This document shows positions 35,585 through 42,823 of a stretch of DNA of 64,000 nucleotides, piece by piece. The translations under genes were made by a program, and so were the position numbers. The notes beneath the pieces were generated by a model, which saw only the letters and a program-made list of their open reading frames with translations, did no database searches and was not told where the DNA came from. Position 1 is the stretch's first letter. Each line of letters begins with the position of its first letter. Origin of the DNA: Flavobacterium hungaricum (GTDB lineage Bacteria; Bacteroidota; Bacteroidia; Flavobacteriales; Flavobacteriaceae); the NCBI RefSeq assembly GCF_015182285.1, contig NZ_PRDM01000004.1:124001-188000 (forward strand), given 5' to 3'.

Positions 35585-36016
35585 TTAGGTATTTTGTTTC
35601 CAAGTGAATGTGTCGTTCTCAAACATTTCTTTTCCAAAAATCGGCACATCAGTTTTGATCCAGTTTACGATTGCTTCTGTTGCTTCATAAACTTGTTTGC
35701 GGCGAGTTGCAGAAACAAAAACAAACAAACAGATCTCGCCTGCTTTTACAACGCCCAAACTATGGTAAATGTGCATGCACGTCAAATCGAATTTAGCAAA
35801 TGCCTTTTCTCTAATTGCATGCAAAGCTTCATTAGCCATATCTTTATAAGCAGAATAATCGATCGCCACGACAGTATTGTCATGAATAACATCTGCACGA
35901 ACTTGACCCAGAAAAATATTGTGGGCCCCAATAGTATGTTTTGATTGATGCTTAGCAATCGATTCTGCAATAAACTCTGGAGAAATTGGCCCTTCTACAA
36001 ATACATTTTTACTCAT
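35585..36016 (-). CDS. moaE: Molybdopterin synthase catalytic subunit
   Basis: A 143-residue MoaE of normal length: GAHNIFLGQVRADV, VVAIDYSAYKDMANEAL, HIYHSLGVVKAGEICLFV, TRRKQVYEATEAIVNWIK and the active-site region FGKEMFEN. With MoaD it converts cyclic pyranopterin phosphate to molybdopterin. It sits 8 bp upstream of the moaCB start and downstream of the LprI-like gene. Confidence 0.95.
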   Translation of the reverse strand: MSKNVFVEGPISPEFIAESIAKHQSKHTIGAHNIFLGQVRADVIHDNTVVAIDYSAYKDMANEALHAIREKAFAKFDLTCMHIYHSLGVVKAGEICLFVFVSATRRKQVYEATEAIVNWIKTDVPIFGKEMFENDTFTWKQNT

Positions 36017-36063
36017 TATTTTTTATTTTTTTGCCACAGATTATAGGAAATGAAAATGGATTT

Positions 36064-36417
36064 TTAGAAACCATTTAGTAAGCTTTTCAATTCATTCGTT
36101 CTGCTTATTGTTAACTGCATTCTGCAATCCGCATACATTTTATTTGCTGTTACGCCGCCTTCCCCTTCAGGATAACTTTTGAACTTACAATTTGAATCTC
36201 TGAATTTCAGCCAGTCTTTTTGAGAGTTAATCAAATTGGTCTGATCTTTAGAACCCAATTTTTTCTTAAATTGATTATAAACTTTATTAAGCTCTTTATC
36301 AGCTTTTTCATAGGCTAGATAAATCTCTGTTTCCCCTGTTGCATCAACTGTTTTTTGTGCATTCACAAATGAGCTAAAAAAGAAAAACATCAGTAAAATC
36401 AAAAATATTTTCTTCAT
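36064..36417 (-). CDS. LprI/DUF1311-family exported protein inside the cofactor block
   Basis: A 117-residue protein with a signal peptide (MKKIFLILLMFFFFSSFVNAQ). The mature part matches the lysozyme-inhibitor LprI/DUF1311 pattern: ADKELNKVYNQFKKKLG, LINSQKDWLKFRDSNC and ADCRMQLTISRTNEL, with two conserved cysteines. Such proteins inhibit host lysozyme or are of unknown role. Its place between moaE and the moeB-like gene is odd; it may simply have been inserted in the operon. Confidence 0.82.
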   Translation of the reverse strand: MKKIFLILLMFFFFSSFVNAQKTVDATGETEIYLAYEKADKELNKVYNQFKKKLGSKDQTNLINSQKDWLKFRDSNCKFKSYPEGEGGVTANKMYADCRMQLTISRTNELKSLLNGF

Positions 36418-36441
36418 GATAAAAATCTTTAATTATGTAAA

Positions 36442-37521
36442 CTAAACTTTAATTTTATCGTCTTTTAATAACTTTTTCATTGCCAAAGCACCACCTTCAA
36501 TACCTTTTACATTTTTAAATTGAAGTCTCTGCAGTAATTCAACAGCAATCTTACTTCTTATTCCCGACTGACAGAAAACATATATAACTTGATTTTTATC
36601 CAGTTTTTCAATTTCTCTTTCCAAATTCATCAACGGAATTTGTATTTGATTTTTCAAACTGATTTTCGGCGATTCATCATTATTTCGAACATCCAAAAAA
36701 AGAACCTCATCACTGCTTATTTCATTCCAAATTAATTCAAATTTGATTTCTGCATTTTGATTTTCAGATGAATTGTATTTTTTTTCAAAATCTTCTTTGC
36801 TTATTTCAAACTCTGAACTTTTTTCAAAATCATATTTCTGCTGTTCATTATTCAAAATATTGTAAACCAATACTTTTCCATTTAAAACTTTCCCAATTTG
36901 TAGAATCATTTTAAGCACCTCATTAGCTTGGAGCATTCCAATAATCCCAACCGTAATTCCAATTACTCCAGCCTCTTCGCAATTTAACGCATTCACTTTT
37001 TCATCTGGATACAAACATCTGTATGTTGGTCCATTTTGATAATTAAAAATCGAAACTTGCCCTTGAAATCTAAAAATAGATCCATAAACCATTGGTTTAT
37101 TCGTAACGAGACAAGCATCATTTATTAAATATTTTATCGAAATATTATCTGTTGCATCAACAATGATATCGTATTTTTCAAATAATGAAATGGCATTTTT
37201 TGCAGACAATTTTTCAGCAAAAGCAGTAACTTTTATTTCTGGATTCAATTCCAAAACCATTCCTTTGGCTTCTTCTGCTTTAGATTTTCCTACGGCAGCA
37301 GTTTTATAAATAACTTGACGATGCAGATTTGAAATTTCAATTACATCATGATCAACAATTCCAATTTCGCCAATTCCAGCCGCCGCCAAGTATGGCAGAA
37401 TAGAAGCGCCTAAACCTCCGGCACCAATAACCAGAACTTTGGCATTGGCTAATTTTTCCTGGCCCTCCGTTCCGATTTCTGGAAGTATGATTTGTCTGTT
37501 ATATCTCTTATCTGTATTCAT
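36442..37521 (-). CDS. moeB: MoeB/ThiF-type adenylyltransferase with rhodanese domain
   Basis: A 359-residue E1-like enzyme. The Rossmann start is VLVIGAGGLGASILPYLAAAG, the R and N residues of the family are in ISNLHRQVIY, and IVDATDNISIKYLINDAC follows. A C-terminal rhodanese domain carries an active-site cysteine (VFCQSGIRSKIA). It would adenylylate the MoaD C-terminus and then supply sulfur for thiocarboxylate formation. moaD lies 3 bp upstream in the same transcript. ThiF cannot be wholly excluded, but the neighbours point to molybdopterin. Confidence 0.9.
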   Translation of the reverse strand: MNTDKRYNRQIILPEIGTEGQEKLANAKVLVIGAGGLGASILPYLAAAGIGEIGIVDHDVIEISNLHRQVIYKTAAVGKSKAEEAKGMVLELNPEIKVTAFAEKLSAKNAISLFEKYDIIVDATDNISIKYLINDACLVTNKPMVYGSIFRFQGQVSIFNYQNGPTYRCLYPDEKVNALNCEEAGVIGITVGIIGMLQANEVLKMILQIGKVLNGKVLVYNILNNEQQKYDFEKSSEFEISKEDFEKKYNSSENQNAEIKFELIWNEISSDEVLFLDVRNNDESPKISLKNQIQIPLMNLEREIEKLDKNQVIYVFCQSGIRSKIAVELLQRLQFKNVKGIEGGALAMKKLLKDDKIKV

Positions 37522-37524
37522 AAA

Positions 37525-37764
37525 TCATCCTCCTGCAAATGGCGGCAATAAAGCTACAACATCAGTTGTCTGTAATGTATAACTACTTGCTTTTGAAACT
37601 ATTTTCTGATTTACTGCAACGCTGAAAGTAAGCGATTCGAATTGGTATTTTTCTTCTAAATTCTGCAAGAGTTTTTGCAGGGATAATTCTTCCGAAAAAG
37701 ACAATTTTTCAAATTCGCATTTTGTTTTTTCAGCGACAGCTCCAAAATATTTTACCTCAATCAT
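37525..37764 (-). CDS. moaD: Molybdopterin synthase sulfur carrier subunit
   Basis: A 79-residue beta-grasp protein ending LLPPFAGG. The C-terminal GG is the site of adenylylation and thiocarboxylation. VKYFGAVAEKTKCEFEKLSF at the start is typical of MoaD. It is tightly packed between cobA and the moeB-like gene. Confidence 0.93.
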   Translation of the reverse strand: MIEVKYFGAVAEKTKCEFEKLSFSEELSLQKLLQNLEEKYQFESLTFSVAVNQKIVSKASSYTLQTTDVVALLPPFAGG

Positions 37765-37766
37765 TT

Positions 37767-38555
37767 TTATAAATTTAAATTCTGAAAAATAAATTCATCC
37801 TCAAAATGTTCCTGAAAATACTCCGTTAGTTTTGAAGTATTTTTTACCACCTCGCCGATCACAATAATTGCGGGTGATGCTATATTTTTTTCGGCTGCCA
37901 ATTTTGCTATTGTGCTTATGGTTCCGATTACTTTTTGCTCTGAATTTTTTGTACCGTTTTGAATAATCGCAACCGGCAGATCATCATTCCTGTTTTGCTG
38001 ATAAATTGAAAGAATTTCATCTAATTTATGCATTCCCATCAAAATAACCACAGTCGCAGCCGATTTTGAAGCCAACATAATATCATTTGAAAGTTTATGA
38101 TCTGAAGTTGTTCCTGTAATGACCCAAAAACTTTCGGCAATTTTACGCTGTGTCAAACTGATTCCCGCAGCAGCTGGAACGCCAAGCGCAGAAGAAATTC
38201 CAGGAACAACCGCTGTTTCTAAACCAAATTTAACAGCATAATCGATTTCTTCACTTCCTCTTCCAAAAACAAAAGAATCGCCGCCTTTTAAACGTACCAC
38301 ATGTCCGTAACGATTCGCCATAGAAACAATCAAATCGTTAATCTGATCTTGTGTATAAGCGTGACAACCCAGACGTTTGCCAACAAAAACAATTTCTGCA
38401 TTTGGTGCATACTCTAATAATTCTTCGTTTACCAAAGCATCATACAAAACAATGTCCGCACTTTCTAAAGCTTTAACAGCTTTTAATGTAATCAATTCGA
38501 CATCGCCCGGACCTGCGCCCACAATGGTCAATTTTGGTGTTTTTAAATTTCGCAT
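37767..38555 (-). CDS. cobA: Uroporphyrinogen-III C-methyltransferase (siroheme precursor)
   Basis: A 262-residue SUMT: LTIVGAGPGDVELITLKAVKAL, ADIVLYDALVN, FVGKRLGCHAYTQDQIN, RLKGGDSFVFGRGSEEI, and VVPGISSALGVPAAAGISLTQR. It methylates uroporphyrinogen III to precorrin-2, needed for the siroheme of NirB. The two-domain siroheme synthase part (CysG dehydrogenase/ferrochelatase) is absent here. It is 2 bp from moaD, joining siroheme and molybdenum cofactor supply in one transcript. Confidence 0.93.
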   Translation of the reverse strand: MRNLKTPKLTIVGAGPGDVELITLKAVKALESADIVLYDALVNEELLEYAPNAEIVFVGKRLGCHAYTQDQINDLIVSMANRYGHVVRLKGGDSFVFGRGSEEIDYAVKFGLETAVVPGISSALGVPAAAGISLTQRKIAESFWVITGTTSDHKLSNDIMLASKSAATVVILMGMHKLDEILSIYQQNRNDDLPVAIIQNGTKNSEQKVIGTISTIAKLAAEKNIASPAIIVIGEVVKNTSKLTEYFQEHFEDEFIFQNLNL

Positions 38556-38560
38556 GATCT

Positions 38561-39133
38561 CTAAGTTAAATTGATATTCAGGTCGTTTAATTCGTCTGCC
38601 GAATTAATATTGGTTAAAGGAACATTTTTACTTTCTTCTATATTAATAATCTGATGCGGTAATTTTGTCAGCAAATTCATCGTTTTTAGTTCGTCAGAAT
38701 CAATTGCTTCTTTAATTACAGGAAGAATCTCTTTTGAATAAATTCCAATCAGCGGATGTGTTTTACTTTCCGAAGCGAAAACTGTAATTCCAGCCTCTTT
38801 GGTATGTTTAGAAATTAATTCCTGCAGCAACTCAGTTGAAATTAGTGGGATATCACAGCTTAAAATCAAATTAAATTCGGTTTCTGAATGCGATAATGCT
38901 GTATAAATTCCACCAAGCGGGCCTTTGTCTAAAATTAAATCTTCAATTTTTTCATACGCTAAATAATCATATTCTTTAGATCCAGTTATCAATTTTATTT
39001 GATCTGAAATTGGCAAAATTGCCTGAATAATATGTTCAACAAATGGTTTTCCCTGAAACAAAACCAAGCCTTTTTCTGACTGCATTCTTGAACTTTTTCC
39101 GCCGCAAAGAATAAATACTGTTAATGTTTTCAT
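38561..39133 (-). CDS. mobA: Molybdenum cofactor guanylyltransferase
   Basis: A 190-residue MobA: FILCGGKSSRMQSEKGLVLFQG is the GTP-binding signature, ILDKGPLGGIYTALSH and LSCDIPLIS follow. It adds GMP to the cofactor to make the bis-MGD form used by nitrate reductases of the DMSO-reductase family, which are exactly the reductases in this island. It is 5 bp from cobA. Confidence 0.94.
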   Translation of the reverse strand: MKTLTVFILCGGKSSRMQSEKGLVLFQGKPFVEHIIQAILPISDQIKLITGSKEYDYLAYEKIEDLILDKGPLGGIYTALSHSETEFNLILSCDIPLISTELLQELISKHTKEAGITVFASESKTHPLIGIYSKEILPVIKEAIDSDELKTMNLLTKLPHQIINIEESKNVPLTNINSADELNDLNINLT

Positions 39134-39223
39134 TTTGTTTCAAGTTTTTTGTTTCAAGCCTCAGGTTTTTGCCCAAGCATTGTCATTTAGAGGAACGACA
39201 AATTATACGTTTCTTTTATTCGC

Positions 39224-39970
39224 TTACGGAAAAATCAATTTAATGCTTGCCATTAAAATTACTGTTCCTAAAACCATTTTTAATGTTTTGTTAGAAAAAG
39301 AACCGCTTCCATAAAATCCGCCCAACATTCCTCCTATAACTGCAACGGGTACCAAATAAAAACTTTCTATCGGAATGGTTTTTCCTCCTAAAAAGAATCC
39401 CAACATTCCAGCAAACGAATTCACAAAAATGAACAAGCTCGAAATTGCAGCTGATTCTTTTACAGAAGCCCATCCTAAAAACAATAAAATTGGACTTAAA
39501 ATAATACCGCCCCCTATTCCTAACATTCCAGATAACAATCCAATTGCAAAACCAATCGCCAATGCAAACGGAAGATTTATTTTTATTTCCTCCTTTTCTT
39601 TAAAATTAAAAACGCCAAACAATCTTAAAGCTGCAAAGACCAATACAATTCCTAAAATTATTTTATAAATCGTATTGTCTAAAGTTACAAAACCTCCAAT
39701 AAATGCGGCAGGAATTGACGCTATCGCAAAAGGATAAAACAGTTTGGGTTTGAAATAATTTTTTCTGTAATAAAATAAAAACGAAATACTGGATACAAAC
39801 AAATTCAACAATAAAGCCGATGGTTTCATAATAGAAATCGGAAAAGCAAAAATGCTCATTAATGCCAGATAACCAGAAGCTCCGCCATGCCCTACGCTCG
39901 AATATAAAAATGCAATAATTAGTAAAGCAAAACTAAAAAGGATTATATTTTCTGAGTTTAAGAGGTTCAT
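39224..39970 (-). CDS. TauE/SafE-family transporter
   Basis: A 248-residue membrane protein with about eight helices: YSSVGHGGASGYLALMS near the start, PSALLLNLFVSSISF, and GLLSGMLGIGGGIILSPIL in the middle, all TauE/SafE signatures. Family members export sulfite or sulfonates or act as anion transporters. In this operon it could export or import an anion such as sulfite, nitrite or molybdate, but nothing in the sequence decides which. Confidence 0.85.
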   Translation of the reverse strand: MNLLNSENIILFSFALLIIAFLYSSVGHGGASGYLALMSIFAFPISIMKPSALLLNLFVSSISFLFYYRKNYFKPKLFYPFAIASIPAAFIGGFVTLDNTIYKIILGIVLVFAALRLFGVFNFKEKEEIKINLPFALAIGFAIGLLSGMLGIGGGIILSPILLFLGWASVKESAAISSLFIFVNSFAGMLGFFLGGKTIPIESFYLVPVAVIGGMLGGFYGSGSFSNKTLKMVLGTVILMASIKLIFP

Positions 39971-40100
39971 TTTTTGTTTATCGTTTTATTTGTTTCAGGT
40001 TTCAATCTTGCTATATGTTTTTATTTACACACCGCTTTATGCCATCTACACCAAAAATCTATTTTTTATACTTTTTATTATTTTTTTTAAATCAAAATTA

Positions 40101-41273
40101 TCAATCAATTGGCAGTAATGTAACCAATTCGTCTTTTTTATATTCTTCTATTTCCTGCGGTACAATTAATAAACTGTTGGCAACGGCGAAGGTGTTTAAC
40201 ATTGCTGAACTTTGTCCATCTAGAACTGTAACATTTGTTTCGTCGTATTTAGCTTTTAAAAATAATGTTTTTCCAGTTGTGTTCTGAATATCTGCATTTA
40301 ATTTACGAACCAATTTGGGTTTGTGAATTTCGGCAAAACCCATTTTATTTTTAATTGCAGGGGCAACATAAATGTAAAAGTTAGTCAATGACGAAGCAGG
40401 ATTTCCTGGCAGGGCAAAAACTAAAGTTTCATTCTTTGAACCGAAAAACATAGGTTTCCCAGGTTTTTGATTTATCTTGTAAAAAAGCTCTTTTACATCA
40501 TTTTGCAACAGTGCTTCTTTTACAAAATCATAATCTCCTACAGAAATACCTCCAGAAATTAAAACAATATCAAACTTATTTAAAATACTTTCTAAAGCTT
40601 TTTTAGTCGCTTTCAAATTATCCTTTACTCGGTAAACCTTAGTTTTTTCTAATCCAAATGTTTGAAGTCCCGCCTGAAGCATGACCGAATTGCTTTCGAA
40701 TATTTTTCCCTTTTTTAACTTCTGACCTGGTTTTACCAATTCATTTCCAGTTACTAAAATAGCTGATTTAGGCTTTTTATAGACAGCAATTGTCATAATT
40801 CCTAAACTTGCTAAAAATCCGATTGCTGCCGGAGTAATCAACGTATTGGCTTCAAAAACGACTTCCCCTTTTGCAATCTGCTCTCCTTTCGGACGCACAT
40901 TTGTATTTTTCTCTGGCATGGCAGCGATCAAAATTGATTCTTTGTTTGCCATTACATGTTCCTGCATCACTACAGTATCTGCGTTGTCGGGAACAAAAGC
41001 GCCAGTAAATATTCGAATTGCTTCTGTTGTTTTTAATTTTATGTTAGAGTGATCCCCAGCCTGCGAAACACCAACAATATCGTATTGATGACGAATGCTG
41101 TGCTTAAACGCATAGCCATCCATAGCAGATTGTCGAAATGGAGGCATATTAATCGGCGAAATCACTTTTTCTGCTAAAACATACCCTAAAGCTTTACTAA
41201 CAGAAATCTGCTTTACAGGCATTTTGGTACTGTTTGCTTCAACAATTGCTATTGCTTCTTCAACTCTAATCAT
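40101..41273 (-). CDS. moeA: Molybdopterin molybdenumtransferase
   Basis: A 390-residue MoeA: PINMPPFRQSAMDGYA at the substrate-binding site, IFTGAFVPDNADTVVMQEHV, ILVTGNELVKPGQ, LISGGISVGDYDFV and the loop FALPGNPASSLTNFY. It inserts molybdate into adenylylated molybdopterin. It is the first gene of the ten-gene minus-strand block and has a heptamer-pair promoter, so cofactor synthesis is likely induced together with nitrate reduction. Confidence 0.95.
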   Translation of the reverse strand: MIRVEEAIAIVEANSTKMPVKQISVSKALGYVLAEKVISPINMPPFRQSAMDGYAFKHSIRHQYDIVGVSQAGDHSNIKLKTTEAIRIFTGAFVPDNADTVVMQEHVMANKESILIAAMPEKNTNVRPKGEQIAKGEVVFEANTLITPAAIGFLASLGIMTIAVYKKPKSAILVTGNELVKPGQKLKKGKIFESNSVMLQAGLQTFGLEKTKVYRVKDNLKATKKALESILNKFDIVLISGGISVGDYDFVKEALLQNDVKELFYKINQKPGKPMFFGSKNETLVFALPGNPASSLTNFYIYVAPAIKNKMGFAEIHKPKLVRKLNADIQNTTGKTLFLKAKYDETNVTVLDGQSSAMLNTFAVANSLLIVPQEIEEYKKDELVTLLPID

Positions 41274-41307
41274 TATTGTTCTATATTAAATGCAAAAAAT
41301 ACTTATA

Positions 41308-41330
41308 CAAAAATAAGTATTTTTACTTAG
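41308..41330 (-). promoter_or_regulatory. moeA promoter with overlapping heptamer pair
   Basis: On the minus strand TAAGTAA-AA-ATACTTA (41329 to 41314) overlaps the -7 box TATTTTTG (41315 to 41308), 35 bp before the moeA start. The core is almost identical to the nitrate reductase promoter at 27597-27623. Confidence 0.65.
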
Positions 41331-41438
41331 TTAAATTCATTTTTTATCTTAAATCCTTAAAAAATATAAATTTAACGTAATTAGTTTAAATAGATTCAGA
41401 AAAAAACAAAATAGCCATTTAAAAATAACGATTTCATT

Positions 41439-41687
41439 TTATTTTTTTCTAAAGTTTCCTTTCGGAAGATAATACAGCCAGGCAAAACCAATAAGAAACA
41501 GAATTGCAGAAGCTATAAATGCCGGAATAAGGATTTCTTTATTATTATCTAATGCATTGTTTAGAGAAGCATACAGCAGCCAGATCTGAATGCTGACATT
41601 TAATATTAAAATAAATATTAACGTTGATAATATATTGTTCAGTTTATTGGGATTAGAACGATTTTGGCTTCTTCTGAAAGTACTCAT
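41439..41687 (-). CDS. Small two-TM membrane protein at the end of the respiratory operon
   Basis: An 82-residue protein with two predicted helices (about 18-43, NILSTLIFILILNVSIQIWL; and about 53-74, ILIPAFIASAILFLIGFAWL) and basic tails. I do not recognise a family. It is the last gene of the operon after the Rieske protein (22 bp), so it may be an assembly or accessory subunit of the membrane complex. Confidence 0.75.
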   Translation of the reverse strand: MSTFRRSQNRSNPNKLNNILSTLIFILILNVSIQIWLLYASLNNALDNNKEILIPAFIASAILFLIGFAWLYYLPKGNFRKK

Positions 41688-41709
41688 AATTTACAATTTT
41701 AATAATCAA

Positions 41710-42222
41710 CTAACTGTCTTTGTTTTCTATTAATGCTTTTACAAAAACGGCATTTTCTTTAAAAATAACTTCTAATTGCGGCAAAGCTCTCGGCGGCGGT
41801 CCCGCTATAACATCTCCAGTATTGGCATCAAATGAGCCCTCATGACATGGACAGTGAATAATCCCTGTTCCGGGTTTGTAAAATACGGAGCAGGACAGAT
41901 GCGTGCATTTTTGTTCATAAGCTCTAAAATCGCCATTTTCTAAATGGATTAAAATATACGGAATTGTACTTCCTTCTAAAACAAAACCTCTGGTACCGCC
42001 TACGGGAACATCTTCTTTATTACAGATAAAATGCTCACCTTGGACTTCTTTTTTTGGCAGTAATAGTGCTTTTGCTGTTACAAATCCACTTCCGACCATT
42101 AGGCCGCCGGAAACAAAAGTTAGGAACTTCGCAAAATCTCGACGGCTGACCTGAGTTGATTCTTGTTTTTTTATTGGAAAATCTTTTTTCCAGTTTTCAT
42201 TTAAATTATCTTCTTTAGACAT
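41710..42222 (-). CDS. Rieske [2Fe-2S] protein with twin-arginine signal
   Basis: A 170-residue Rieske protein. Cluster ligands are C106 and H108 (KCTHLSC) and C124 and H127 (HCPCHEGSF), with disulfide cysteines C111 and C126, the pattern of high-potential bc1-type Rieske proteins. The N-terminus has SRRDFAKFLTFVSGGLMVG at residues 26-44, a Tat-type anchor, implying that the cluster faces the periplasm. It lies 10 bp after the four-cluster ferredoxin gene and probably passes electrons from the cytochrome b-like protein. Confidence 0.9.
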   Translation of the reverse strand: MSKEDNLNENWKKDFPIKKQESTQVSRRDFAKFLTFVSGGLMVGSGFVTAKALLLPKKEVQGEHFICNKEDVPVGGTRGFVLEGSTIPYILIHLENGDFRAYEQKCTHLSCSVFYKPGTGIIHCPCHEGSFDANTGDVIAGPPPRALPQLEVIFKENAVFVKALIENKDS

Positions 42223-42232
42223 GACTCGACTT

Positions 42233-42802
42233 TTAATAAATTCTTAATTCTGTACTTCCTTTTGGCATCATAATATTCACTTTGGTTTTTACTTTTTCTT
42301 TACCAAATATGAAATTATTAATTGGTGTACTATTGGGTCTCATTTCTTCGATTTGTTCTCTAGTACCGTAAAACAATGCACCACTTGGGCAAACTGTTGC
42401 ACACATTGGCTTTTTACCAACGCTGGTTCTATCGTAACACATGGTACATTTCATCATCAAATCATATTCCTCCACTTTTTTAGGAACACCAAAAGGACAG
42501 GCCATTACACAGTTTGAACATCCTATACATCTTTCAGTACTTGCTGTGTGTACAACTCCAAACTCATCTTGAGAAATAGCATCCGCGGGGCACACATTGG
42601 CACAAACAGGGTCTTCACAGTGCATACAAACTTGTACCGTTGTCTGAATTGTTGACGCACGATCTACGTAATTAACACTTATTAAAGTCTGCTGACCGTT
42701 TGTTTCACATTCGGCACAGGCCATTTCACATGCTTTACAGCCAATGCAGCGCTGCATATCTACAAAAAACTCTTCGCTTGTATTAAAATTTGTCAAATTC
42801 AT
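42233..42802 (-). CDS. Four-cluster [4Fe-4S] ferredoxin subunit
   Basis: A 189-residue electron-transfer subunit of the NrfC/DmsB/NarH type. Four cysteine groups are visible: CIGCKACEMAC; CMHCEDPVCANVCP; CIGCSNCVMACPFG; and CTMCYDR with CATVCPSGAL. There is no signal peptide. It lies 21 bp after the molybdenum subunit and should pass electrons to it from the membrane part. Confidence 0.92.
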   Translation of the reverse strand: MNLTNFNTSEEFFVDMQRCIGCKACEMACAECETNGQQTLISVNYVDRASTIQTTVQVCMHCEDPVCANVCPADAISQDEFGVVHTASTERCIGCSNCVMACPFGVPKKVEEYDLMMKCTMCYDRTSVGKKPMCATVCPSGALFYGTREQIEEMRPNSTPINNFIFGKEKVKTKVNIMMPKGSTELRIY

Positions 42803-42823
42803 AAGTTCATTTTATTTTATAGA

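Noticed and set aside
40015..40287. 90-residue plus-strand frame
   Set aside because: Mostly antisense to moeA with low-complexity Phe/Leu; no start signals.
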